In this document: one piece after another, positions 1-11,442 of the stretch
How positions within the stretch are numbered: the first letter of the stretch is position 1
Layout of the letters: each line of letters begins with the position of its first letter
Source of the DNA: Helicostylum pulchrum
Lineage: Eukaryota; Mucoromycota; Mucoromycetes; Mucorales; Mucoraceae
Length of the DNA: 64,000 nucleotides
Reading direction: 5' to 3'
Assembly (NCBI GenBank): GCA_025677825.1
Contig: JAIXMO010000007.1
Span: 744,001 to 808,000, forward strand
The notes under the pieces: generated by a model
Told to the model about the DNA's origin: nothing
What the model saw: the letters and a program-made list of their open reading frames with translations, nothing else
Database searches by the model: none
Made by a program: the position numbers and the translations under genes

Positions 1-2687
1 AGTATCTTCGCCACCAGTAGCAAACAACATGGGTTGATTTCCACTTTCATCGGGATTTAACAATGGAAGGAATCTAAGCGCACGAACTTCACGTCCATGA
101 TAATTAGCTTGCAAAATACTATCCTTAAAGCCTTCAGAAATACTAGAGGTATCACGGAAATAAGCATACAATACCTCTTTACGAATAAACGCAAAACAAG
201 ACTTGTTCAACTTGGCATCTTCAATATCAAATCCCCATCGTCTATGGCCACCACCGCAATTAATAGCAACCATGACAAAATTATTCTTTTCGTTATACAC
301 AAATAAATTCTTTCTAAAGAAACCCAATAATAAAAGCTGACCGTCCAATAAAATGGATGCTTCCAAAGTTCCTTTGGTAACTCGATTTCTATAAATCTTT
401 TCCAAAACCATATCATGTCCTGTAAGTACAGTATCACCTTGACTGGCAATCCCTAATTGAGTTTCGGCAACAGGTCCGACGCATTGATCGTTATTTTTAA
501 TACGAAGTCTATACTGAATAAAGCAACCATCACGACCCGTAGTCCAAAATACAATACCATCGTCTTCACTATCATTATCTTCCATAATCACATCTTCGTC
601 TTCCTCTGTGGGTTCTGGTACTTCAATATCATCCTTTGATTTTTTAACCAAAACACTGGTAATTGCTTGCTTTCCGTGAGACCGACGTAACTGCAAGTTG
701 GGTTTTAAAGATATGATGGTTCCTTCAGGTACACTGGTATGATCAGGCAGACGATAAATTAAAAGTGCTGATTCTCTCGATCCACAAATCAAAACATTTT
801 CTTCTTCCGCAAAACCTAAAGACATGACGGTTGTTCTTTCGGCTGGCATTTCGAGGTTAAATAAAGTGCGAATGGCAGGCTAGATAAAAATCGAATAAGT
901 ATATAAATCTCGGCAAAAAAAGGGAGTGCTTACTGTAGGTGTTGAAAGGTCTAATCTATGGAATAAAACGCTATCGTTATAACCGTTAGAGATAATATTA
1001 AGAATATTGCAATCTAAGACAAAAATTGTATTAGTAAACCTAGTTTAATAAGCTGAATATATATCTTCAATTACCTGTAGTCGATTCAACAAAGATTTCA
1101 AATAACTTTTGCTTATGAGCAGGAATTTTAAAAGGCTAAAATACGAAAATTAAAATATTAAAAATAATTACGTCTTGCTAACTATTAATTTTACATACTT
1201 GGAATGCCTCAGTTGGACTAATAATAACAAGTTCGCCACTAATATTACCAACTACGACAACTCTACCACATTTAGAATTTTTCATTATAGCATAATTCCT
1301 GTACGATTCATCGTGTTGAATTTCAACCCACTGATGAGGTAAAACAGTAGTATCACATTTCAAAATATATCCATCTGTAGTAGCAGCAACAATCCACTGA
1401 TTATTCACCATAACAAAATTACGAATATTATCCTTCTTTCTATCCTCAGATAACGGGAAAGCGACCAAATCATCTTCAGAATCAATCTTGTTATTTTTAA
1501 TAGAAGCCAAAGACCATAATCTGATACCTGAATCCTGCCCACCTGTAGCTACAATTTGATGCTCGGGATTAATAGCGCAACTCCAAACATTTTTACTAGC
1601 ATGTCCTTCCCAACAAGCAATACAATCGCCCGATTCATCTTCCTCGGGCTCAACCAACAACGTATTTTTCCACACTCTACAAGTTGAATCCTCTGAGATA
1701 CTAACCAAATACTCATCCACAAACTGACAATCCCAAATACGAGAAGTGTGTCCAAATAAAACTAGTGGTTCCTTGGTTTCAACATCCAAGGCCCAAACAC
1801 GAATGGTTCTATCATCAGAAACACTTAAAACCTGACTAGCATCATCGTTAAACCTGATACCAAAAATAACACCTTCATGACCTGTCAAATTCTTATACAC
1901 AATCGCATCACCGTGTTGATCTTTTTTAGTTGGTTTCCATAAATGAACTTCGTTAAATACGGTACCCGATCCAATGATTAACGTAGATAAACTGTGGCCA
2001 AAGATTCTAGCAGAATACAAAATACATCTTACTTGACATTGAACAGTGTATAATAATTCAGGTACGGATGCCTTGAGGTCGTAAATTTCTACATAATTGT
2101 GTGCGTATACAAACGTCATTTTGGTTGGAAATGTCTTTTCTTGTTCGTCGTATAACCATTGTGCGTCCATAATCCAATCTTTAAATGGTCCAAACGATTT
2201 TTCAACAACGATACTACAAAAAAAAGGGTTAGATTTTCCCTCTTCAAAAAAGATAGTAATAAGAGGGGATTATCCACTACTATACCTAGCTTCATTTTGT
2301 GTGACATTTAATTGAAGGATAGAGATAAACTTGGACCCAAATACAGCTAATCTTCTTGTCTCCATCTTATTATCGTAACTGACATGAGGAGCTACACATA
2401 AAAAAAATAAATACATATTACTTTTTTTTTTTTTTTTGTCGTACCTAAAACAATACGATGAATACGGTTGGCAGGTAAAATACATTCCGACAATAACAAC
2501 TTTCCAGTTTGAACATTATAAACTTTTAATAAAGGCCCATGTCCTGCAAGTAAAATGGAATCATTATGAAACTTTAAACTTGTAACAATTCCAGCATAAA
2601 TATCTTTTTGTAATGACTAACAATTTTAAATTAGAGCTTTTATATTTCTTTCTTTTATTTAGTACGTACAGTATTCTGGAACGTCAT
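1..2687 (-). CDS. WDR6/TRM734-type WD40 protein (tRNA 2'-O-methylation cofactor), C-terminus off the left edge
   Basis: The family (human WDR6, yeast Trm734/Rtt10) partners the FTSJ1/Trm7 methyltransferase for 2'-O-methylation at the tRNA anticodon wobble position. I placed the start at the ATG at 2685-2687. It opens a 6-codon exon that splices in frame to exons at about 2614-2445, 2395-2286, 2219-1200, 1135-1077, a short exon near 1019-930, and a long exon from about 881 past the window edge. The N-terminus carries LLAGHGPLLKVYN, typical of the first WDR6 blade. WD repeats follow, for example LTGHEGVIFGIRF, DDRTIRVWAL and LFGHTSRIWDCQF. A later blade has HGREVRALRFLP and LFATGGEDT, a strong family signature. 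Acidic linker EEDEDVIMEDNDSEDD lies near 600. The gene is divergent from the valyl-tRNA synthetase gene, about 530 bp between starts. The frame stays open to base 1, so the gene is truncated by the window and is not obviously broken. Confidence 0.88.
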
Positions 2688-3215
2688 AATGTTTTATTAA
2701 AGATGAAGAAGTTCAACTCCATTACTACTTGCCTATTTTTTTTATGAAAATGTGTCAAAACCATTTTAAAGCCCAGTTTGCTACGAAATAAAGGTGGCTT
2801 ATGTTCCAATGCAAGATATTGATCTAAAAGTGACACAACGGCAAAATGATATAACACATAAACCAAGGATACTTGTTTATAAAAGCAGAAACCAATTGCA
2901 AAAAAAAAAACCGTGTATTATGGCGCAATACCCAAAAAAAGAGAAAAAAGTATAAAAAAAAGAAAATACTGTGACTCATAAACACTCTTATTGATGTCAA
3001 CATGACCAAAACACGTATCATACTTTCTATACCCCCAACAGAAAAAAAAAGGCTCTATACTATGACTCTTCTTGTATCAATAAGCTCTTCTTGTACTAAA
3101 AAAAAGACATCCATGTTTTTTATATGTCACTTTTTTTTAAAAGCCAGTTACTCGTATAAAAAAAGTTTTGCCTTATTTTTTTTTCCTGTTCTTTTTTTGT
3201 TTAAATTACTCAACA
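2688..3215. promoter_or_regulatory. Divergent intergenic region between WDR6-like and ValRS genes
   Basis: This 528 bp gap separates two head-to-head genes and must hold both promoters. It is A/T-rich with several T and A runs. I see no convincing TATA box, repeat or small gene. Short open frames here have no coding character. Confidence 0.5.
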
Positions 3216-6200
3216 ATGTCCGATTTAAAAGAACAAAAGCCTGTTGCTGCTGAGCCTGCTGTTGACCTTGACCCAGCTGCCGCTGCAAAGAAGGCTGCCA
3301 AGGAAGCCAAAAACGAGGAAAAGCGTCTTGCCAAGTTAGCTAAATTCCTTGCCAAACAGGCCAAGGTATATAAAAAAAAACTTTTATTTTTGTAAAAAAC
3401 GTGTTATTGATTCTCGTTTATAGATTGACGAAGCTAAAAAGACTGAAACTGCTAACCCTGAAAAGAAGAAGAAGAAGGTCGTCAAGTCCGAACCTGCACC
3501 TGTCTTTGTCAACAAGACTCCCAAGGGCGAAAAGAAAGGTAAAATAAAAAGCGATAAAAAAACGTATCAAAAATTTTAGCTGAATAAAATATAGACATGT
3601 CTGAACCTATTGCCAGTGCTTATGATCCCAAGGCTGTTGAAAGCGCTTGGTACGATTGGTGGGTTAAGGAAGGATTATTCAAGCCTGAATTCGGACCTGA
3701 TGGTAAGCCCAAGCCCGAAGGAACCTTTGTTATTCCTGCTCCTCCACCCAACGTTACTGGTTCTCTTCATATCGGTCATGCTTTAACTGTTGCCATTCAA
3801 GATTCTTTAATCCGTTGGTAAGTTTTTTTTAAAAAAAAAAAAATATGTATACATATATTAACATAAAATTAGGAACCGTATGTTGGGTAAGACCGTTTTA
3901 TTCAACCCTGGTACCGACCATGCCGGTATCTCTTGTCAATCCGTTGTTGAAAAGATGTTGTGGAAAGAACGTGGTATTACTCGTCACGATCTCGGCCGTG
4001 AAAAGTTCATTGAAGAAGTATTTGCCTGGAAGGATAAATTTGGTGACAGAATCTACACACAATTCGAACGTCTTGGTGCCTCATTCGATTGGGACCGTGC
4101 TGTTTTCACCATGGATCCTAAACCTTCTTTAGCTGTCCGTGAAAACTTTATTCGTCTTCATCGTGATGGCATCATTTACCGCGCTAACCGTCTTATCAAC
4201 TGGTGTGTTCAATTAAACACTGCTTTATCCAACTTGGAAGTCGAGAACAAGGAAATTCCTGGTCGTACTTTAATGAATGTTGCTGGTTACGATCCCAAGG
4301 AGAAGTTCGAGTTTGGTGTATTGAACGAGTTTGCTTATGAGGTTGAAGGTACCGGTGAACGTATTGTTGTTGCCACCACCCGTATTGAAACCATGTTGGG
4401 TGATACTGCTATTGCTGTCCACCCCGATGATAAGCGTTATACCCACCTCCACGGTAAATTCGTTGTCCACCCTTTCATCGACCGTCGTATCCCTATTATT
4501 ACTGACGATATTGCTGTTGACATGGAATTCGGTACCGGTGCTGTCAAAATCACCCCCGCTCACGATTTCAACGATTACGAAGTTGGTAAGCGTCACGATT
4601 TAGAATTCATTAACCTTCTCAACGACGATGGTACCTATAACGAAAACGCTGGACCTTATGCTGGCATGAAGCGTTTCCATATCCGTAACAAGATCATTGA
4701 AGATTTAAAGGCCAAGGGATTATTTGTTGGTGTTAAGGAGAACCCAATGGCCATTCCTATTTGTTCCAAGTCTGGTGATGTTATTGAGCCTTTGATGAAG
4801 CCTCAATGGTGGGTCAAGTGTAAGGGTATGGCTGATAAGGCCATGAAGGCTGTTACCGATGGTGAGCTCAAGATTGCACCCAAGGTCTCTGAAGGTGATT
4901 GGTTCCGTTGGTTAGGTAACATTAACGATTGGTGTATCTCTCGTCAATTATGGTGGGGTCATCGTGTCCCTGCTTACTTCGTCAAAATTGAAGGTGAAAC
5001 TCATGACTCTATTGACGATTCCATGTGGGTCTCTGGTCAAGACGAAGAAGCTGCTCGTGTTGAAGCCGAACGTAAATTCCCCGGTAAGAAGTTCACCCTT
5101 GAACAAGATCCCGATGTTTTAGATACCTGGTTCTCTTCTGGTTTATGGCCCTTCTCTATCCAAGGTTGGCCCGAACAAACCTTTGAGATGGAACATTTCT
5201 ACCCTGCTTCTCTTTTGGAGACTGGTTGGGATATTCTTTTCTTTTGGGTTGCTCGTATGGTCATGCTTGGTATTCAATTAACTGGTAAGGTTCCTTTTGC
5301 TGAGGTTCTCTGTCATGCTATGATTCGTGATGCTCACGGTCGTAAGATGTCAAAGTCTCTTGGTAACGTTATTGATCCCGTTGATGTCATTGAGGGTATT
5401 TCTCTTGAAGGTCTTCACAAGAAGCTTTATGAAGGTAACCTTGATTCTAGAGAGATCAAGAAGGCTGAAGCTGGTCAAAAGGCTGATTTCCCCAAGGGTA
5501 TCCCTGAATGTGGTACCGATGCTCTTCGTTTCGCCCTCTGTGCTTATACTACCGGTGGTCGTGATATCAATCTTGATATTCTTCGTGTTGAAGGTTACCG
5601 TAAGTTCTGTAACAAGTTATGGAACGCTACTCGTTTCGCCTTGATGAAATTAGGTGACGACTTCAAGCCTTTTGCTTCTGCTGATCCTACTGGTAAGGAA
5701 TCTTTAGCCGATAAGTGGATTTTATCCAAGCTTAACAAGTGTGCCATTGAGACCAACAAGGCCTTAGAGGAACGTAACTTTATGGGTGCCACCAACGCTG
5801 TTCATCAATTCTGGCTTTACGATCTTTGTGATGTCTATATTGAGATAGTCAAGCCTATCTGTGATGCTGACACCACTGGTGATGAAGCTGCTGCCACTCG
5901 CAAGATCACTGCTCAAAACACCTTATATACTTGTCTTGAGGCCGGCCTTAAGCTTATGCATCCCTTTATGCCTTTTGTCACTGAAGAATTATTCCAACGT
6001 CTTGTTCGTCGTCCCGGTCAAGAGATTAGTACCATTGTCAAGGCTAACTATCCTGTTGCCAACAAGGCTTATGAGTTCACTGAAGCTGCTAAGGAATTCG
6101 AAGCTGTTTACGAAACTGTCAAGACCATTCGTTCCGTTTCTGTTGCTCTTAAGCAAAAGAAGGATATTGTTGCTTATGTCCAAACTACTGACGCCACCAA

Positions 6201-6351
6201 GGCTAAGCTCTTTGAATCTGAAAAGGGTGCCATTATTGCTTTGATTAAGGGTCTCTCTGAATTAACTATTTTGGATAATGCTGCTGAGACTCCTGCTGAT
6301 AGTGAAGCTGGTGCTGTTGGTGAGAGCACTACTGTTTACGTTCGCAAGTAA
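3216..6351 (+). CDS. VAS1: Valyl-tRNA synthetase (cytosolic/mitochondrial ValRS)
   Basis: Class I aminoacyl-tRNA synthetase that charges tRNA-Val and edits threonine. Predicted exons: 3216-3365, 3424-3538, 3595-3817, 3873-6351, giving 988 aa, normal for fungal ValRS. The HIGH motif (HIGH, about residues 147-150, within [12 protein letters not shown]) and the KMSKS motif (about 654-658, [10 protein letters not shown]) are both intact. The large central editing domain and the alpha-helical anticodon-binding domain follow. The N-terminal 80 residues are Lys/Ala/Glu-rich, like the appended region of eukaryotic ValRS. In yeast, two in-frame starts of one gene make mitochondrial and cytosolic forms. 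Here the first ATG (3216) gives no obvious mitochondrial presequence, so the compartment is open. A second in-frame ATG opens exon 3 (3597). Codon usage is strongly biased, as expected for a highly expressed gene. Confidence 0.97.
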
Positions 6352-6654
6352 ATCTTTTTTTTTTCCTTTTTTAAATACGTTCTCAAAAATTTATACATAT
6401 TTGTTTTAAAAAAATAAATCAATCCATAATTATACAAAATACAATTTATTATGGTTTAATTTACAGGGATATATAAATAAAAGGAGAAAAGAGAGAGACT
6501 AGCTTGATCTATATGTACGCTGCTATGGTTAACTTTTTTTTGAAGGATTACTACGGAGTACGAATCAATCGTGCAACGGTGAAAGGGAAAGGAGAACAAT
6601 TAAGAATGATCTGATTATTGCAACCTCTCTTTTCTTTTGTTAAAATAAATTATA

Positions 6655-7730
6655 ATGTCTACAAGACACGCCAGAGTAGCAGATAAAGAATTAAATGATA
6701 AACATACCAAAATTTTAATTGATCTATTACAAAGATCTGATAATAAAATTTGTGCTGATTGCAAAAAGAAGGGTAAATGAGCATGTCTAAATTTAAGATG
6801 ATGTATTAACTCATCCCTTTTTTCTAAAAAAAAAAGATCCTCGCTGGGCCTCTTGGAACTTGGGTCTTTTTGTTTGTATTCGCTGTTCAGGAACACATAG
6901 ATCTTTAGGAACGCATATTAGTAAAGGTAATAGGATATATATGTATACATGGTATATGTGTATAAAGACACCCTAAAGTTAAAACAAAAATCGGTAGTTA
7001 AATCAGTTGACCTCGATACATGGACCAGTGAGCAAATTGAAAGCATGATCAAATGGGGAAACCAAAGAGCTAATACGTACGTAAATAGTATGCAATTGCA
7101 GTACTTGATAGTCTAACGTTATAATTTAGTTATTGGGAGGCCAAATTAGGTGAGAGAAAGCCAATCGAGAATAGTATGGATACTTGGATTAGAGCAAAAT
7201 ACGAACAGAAATTATGGGTAGATTCTGGTGATTTGCCCGATCCATCTGAGATCGTTGTCAATGCTATTCAAGTAAAAATTATAGTTTACCCGAAATATAT
7301 ATCTGCATAAACTTATATATTCTTTTGTTAGCAAGTAGAGCCAACTGTTGTAAAAGAAAAGATCGAGTCTCCCATCATAAAAGACATTTCAAAGGAATTC
7401 GGTCTTCTTTATCATGCTTCGGTCAATAACAGTATTGAAAAGAAAGAACTAACCAGCCCAATTCCTTCAACAAATATATCTCATAATCAACAACCGTCTG
7501 TCAACACAACTGCGAAATCAGAAAGAAAGCCTGCCGCCTCTCGACCTGTATCTGCCGTCACAACAACTAGTTCCGGATTCAAATTAGACTTAAGTTCATT
7601 TCAAGAACAACTTTCTGGATTATCGTTAGGAAGACCATCATCTGGTTTTATACCTCAAGCACCACCAGGTAGCAATACATCATGGACTAACTTTTTAGTT
7701 AACCAAACCAAACCTTCTGGTAGTACTTGA
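6655..7730 (+). CDS. ArfGAP domain protein (AGE2/SMAP-like)
   Basis: GTPase-activating protein for Arf GTPases, acting in vesicle traffic at Golgi/endosome membranes. Predicted exons: 6655-6772, 6837-6926, 6998-7076, 7130-7271, 7332-7730, giving 275 aa. The N-terminal domain has the ArfGAP zinc finger C-x2-C-x16-C-x2-C (CADC ... CIRC). The motif [19 protein letters not shown] contains the conserved W and the catalytic arginine of the family. The C-terminal half (from about residue 145) is low-complexity, Ser/Pro/Thr-rich, and has no recognisable PH, ankyrin or BAR domain, so the protein is closer to Age2/SMAP than to ASAP/ACAP. The start ATG directly precedes the conserved [16 protein letters not shown] stretch. 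Confidence 0.9.
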
Positions 7731-8200
7731 CAGAAAGAAAGAAAACAAGAGTAAGTTGAGGGGGGGTGGGGGTTGTACTGTTAAAAAATGTTCTAATCGC
7801 TAATGCTTTTTTTTTAATGTATAAACAGATAACATAATATCCCTTAAAAAATTTGATCATAATAAGATGGGCAAAATATTACCTTTTTTTTATGGAAAGT
7901 ATATAATAAACATACTAGAAAAAAGATAATGGTTTTGCACCCAATAGGTTATATAATATAATTTATGTTTCAAAGTTGATAAATCCATATTTCGATATAT
8001 CAGTGATAATGTTTCTGATTCTTGGGTAGCAAATATGTATACCATTTACTCACGCTAAAAATCCATTTAGGATGAAGTAAGCATATTTGAGTGTAACTGA
8101 AAAGGCAAAAAGTTCCCCCTTTTTTCTTTCTACCTTTGAAAATATGTCGGATCAAGTAAATTTGTTTTTTATGAATAGGTTTTACTTACTTTAATATAAT
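7731..8200. other. Intergenic spacer
   Basis: This 470 bp A/T-rich gap lies between the ArfGAP stop and the MFS start. It contains a short G-rich run near 7762-7773 and no recognisable gene. An ATG at 8144 is followed by a splice-like site but leads to a stop codon, so I did not use it. Confidence 0.5.
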
Positions 8201-10182
8201 ATGGAAGAAATAATAAAAAATATACACGACATTAATTCGATCAACCTAGATGAATCATCACTTAATCAAACTTTAGGCGCTACTGCTGATGATAGTATCA
8301 AAAACAAGTACTGGTGGGTTAAAGAAACAGATACTTCATTTAACCCTAAAGACTACTCCAAAACCAAAAAGAGCACTATCATTTTTATTGTAGCATTAGC
8401 TAGTGGAATGTAAGTTTCTACACAAAATAAACTATAAATGCTAAAGTATTAATATAACGGTTACGATAGTTCCCCTGTATCTTCATCTATCTATGTACGC
8501 TTAATCCTTATATTAAACCGATAAAATTGAAACTAAACTATACATGTAGTATCCGGCGATTGTAGATATGCAAAAATATTTCAACACCTCTGATACCATG
8601 TTAAATGCTTCACGTACTGTAATTAAATTATACATAAGCAATATGTACGCTAATGTTTTTTTTAAAAAAAAGATTAGTATCAGTATTTATTTTCTTTACC
8701 GCTTTTTTTGTAAGACTCTTTTTTATATATATATATTTTTTTATACATGTTAAAACCTAATTATTTTATCCCATATTGTATTACTTGAACTTTAGCCTCT
8801 AATTTGGGCAACTTTTGGTGATCGCTATGGTACCGCTAAAGAAAAAGAAAAAAGGTTAAATAGAGCCATTATCTAATTATTTTAATTTATAGGAAGAAGA
8901 CGTTTATACATAATTTCATTTTTTATCACTTGTGTGGGTAACGTTTGTTGCGCTGTTTCTATAAATATTGAAATGTTTATTGTGTTCCGAGCATTTAGCG
9001 CCGCCGGATCATGTTCTGTAATTATCTAGACATAAAAGTTACACTTACAAAAAAAACTTATTTTACAATAAATATATTAGGCTATGGCGCTAGGAGCAGG
9101 TACAATCTCTGATATTTACGAACCTCATGAACGAGGAAGAGCATTTGCATACTACACCTGTGGGCCATTACTTGGACCTATGCTAGGTCCAATTATTGGA
9201 GGGTTTTTAAACGAAGGGTTAGGATGGAGAAGTATTTTTTATTTCCTAGCCATCTTTTGTTTCTTGGTTTGGGCAGGTATTGTGTTCGGTTTGCCCGAGA
9301 CCTGGAGATCGCCTGTACCGAAAATTGATTCTCAGAATTCCAGTCTTGAAGCTGGTACAGAAGCAAAAGAAGAATGCTTTAAAAAGAAAAGGACTAAAAT
9401 AATTAATCCAATTGGCGCGTTAAAGCTATTGTTATACCCGAATATCGCACTTTGTGTTCTTTTTATTGGTAGTTTGTAAGTATTCTAAAAATGTCAGTTT
9501 TTTTTTTTTTAATATGCTAAAATATAACGTAGATTTTTTTCACTTTACTTAAACATGACAAACTTTACTCGAACTTACACTCTGACATACGAGTTTAGTT
9601 CAGGCATAGTTGGTGTATGTTACCTGCCGGCAGCCTTTGGTTGTGTGATTGGCGGTATGATTGGTGGTCGAGTGTCAGATAAACGTTATAATAATCGAGT
9701 CACTATTGCTAAACAAAACGATCAGCAAGTGTATCCAGAAATGCGTTTAGGAGGTCCAACATTTTATTTTGGAATTATTTTTCAATTGTTTGCATTTACC
9801 GGTTACGGTTGGTGCATTCAAAAAGAACTTCATTTCGCTTATGGTCTTGTATTTCAGTTTATAAGTAAGTGTATATATGACAGCTTTTTATTTATTTTTG
9901 GTACCTGAAAAACTAATGCAAAAAATAGTTGGTGTATGTATTATGCTTCCCAATATTGTTTTAAATACTTATTTGATAGATTGCTTTCGTGATAAAGGCG
10001 CTTCAGTTGCGGCCTGTAATAATTTTATTCGGTATATGTTGGCTGGTATTGGTGCACTGATAGCTTCTGATCTTTTAAGGGTTCTTGGAAACGGAATCTT
10101 ATTCACACTCTGCGGTAGTCTTATCTTTGCTGCCTCTGGAGCTTTAGTTGTAGTTATAAAAAGAGGAGGCAAATGGGTGTAA
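8201..10182 (+). CDS. MFS drug/polyamine:H+ antiporter, DHA1 (12-TM) type
   Basis: Plasma-membrane (or vacuolar) major facilitator of the DHA1 family, related to fungal Qdr/Tpo/Flr exporters. The substrate cannot be read from sequence. Nine exons keep one frame: 8201-8409, 8470-8494, 8550-8613, 8678-8709, 8796-8829, 8893-9017, 9081-9475, 9533-9864, 9929-10182, giving 489 aa. Family marks: TM1 SPVSSSIYYPAIVDMQKYF, motif A region FGDRYGRRR assembled across a splice junction, motif C-like region GPLLGPMLGPIIGGFL, an intracellular loop with GLPETWRSP, and the C-half signature NTYLIDCFRDKGAS. The N-terminal tail is hydrophilic and cytosolic. Exons 2, 4 and 5 are only 25, 32 and 34 bp, so an automatic annotation would probably miss or split this gene. 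Confidence 0.9.
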
Positions 10183-10761
10183 ACCATTTTTATGCATTAA
10201 TAATATATATAAAAAGGACTTGTGTACGTTAAAGTATAGTCATGTGTTGTTTAAATATAACTTTTTTACCTAAAATAAAGTAATTCAAAAAAGGGTCTGA
10301 TATATTTTTCATTTTCTGTATTATTCTCTACAGTATACATAGTATCTTGGGTTTTCTCTCCCTCTCCGTCTCCCTCTTTCTCTTTTATTTTTTATTTGAT
10401 TTCGGCAGGTACCCGGTAGCTTGGCGTCAGCTCTGGTAAAGGCTACAATAAAATAATAAAACTGTATGGCAAAGAGCGCCAGAAACGGGAACTTTCAAAT
10501 GTATTTTAACGGTGTATTTCCGAGCATCAAGTCTATTTTAAGACGTGTAACACCTAAAAAAAAGACAACTGGTTCTTATCGGAAGATGAACCAAAATACC
10601 TACAATAGCTTAAAAATACATTGGTTGGAAAAGTGAGAACACGTTTGTACATAAATTATAAATGATTGGGTAATTTTTAAAAACATGCATTATTATTATG
10701 ATTTTTATTACATGAAGTTATTAGTTTATAGCATTTTAAATATTATTAGTTGTTTGGGGTT
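10183..10761. other. Intergenic region between convergent genes
   Basis: This 579 bp stretch lies between the 3' ends of the MFS transporter and the GPI protein. It has a CT-rich run at about 10355-10390. I see no gene. Confidence 0.5.
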
Positions 10762-11442
10762 TTACAAGTGTACAAAAGCAAGAATAAGGGAGGCCACGAG
10801 GAGGAACTTAGAAATTTGGAGACCAGCGTTTGCTGAGTTTCCTTTGTTAAAGATGCTGTTGTTTGTTGGGCTTGAAGGTGAAGAAGAATCAGAATCAGCG
10901 GGAGAAGAAGGAACTGTAGGAGCAGGTGCGGCACCAATCGAGATAGGAATACTAACTTTTGTTTGAGTAAGGTTATCAAGGTAAACAACTTCATAAGCAC
11001 CGGCTGTTGTGTTAACGGGAATGTTGTACTAAAAATAATATCATTAGTATAAATAGACAAAAAATACGTGTATAATATAACTTTTACATTTAATTGATGT
11101 TCATAAACAATAGCTCCTCCGTCAATTTTCTTTTGGAAACTGAATCCTTGAGTAATATCGGCACTCATAATCATTGGTGTAGAGCTATTAGTTCCAACCA
11201 ACAAAATAGAGAGTTGAAGATCTAAATATAAAAAAGTCAATTTCCACTGTTATCTTTCTTTCTTTCTTTTACTTACTATTAGCAGTTGTGTTACTGGCAA
11301 TATCATAAATACAAGGAAGCATTTGACTAGCAACATAACGAGAGTTGAGAGCAGGCGAAGTAACATTGAACTGATAGGTAGGTGATTGCATTTGGGCCTT
11401 AACGGCAAGAGCCAAAGCAGAGAGTAAAATAAGAAATTTCAT
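10762..11442 (-). CDS. Small GPI-anchored secreted cell-wall protein (Kre9/Knh1-like fold suspected)
   Basis: Exons 11277-11442, 11088-11221 and 10762-11028 (minus) give 188 aa. The N-terminus is a clear signal peptide (MKFLILLSALALAVKA, then Q). The mature part has several N-x-S/T sites (FNVTSP, SNTTAN, TNSSTP, VNTTAG, DNLTQT) and a beta-rich domain starting NVTSPALNSRYVASQ and ending TTAGAYEVVYLDN. This resembles the Ser/Thr-rich GPI-anchored (Kre9/Knh1 N-terminal) domain family. A Ser/Pro/Asp-rich stalk follows. The last 20 residues are hydrophobic (FLLVASLILAFVHL) after a small-residue stretch (GNSANAG), a typical GPI-attachment signal. It probably sits on the cell surface or wall. The enzymatic role, if any, is unknown. 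The family match is moderate; signal peptide and GPI signal are well supported. Confidence 0.8.
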
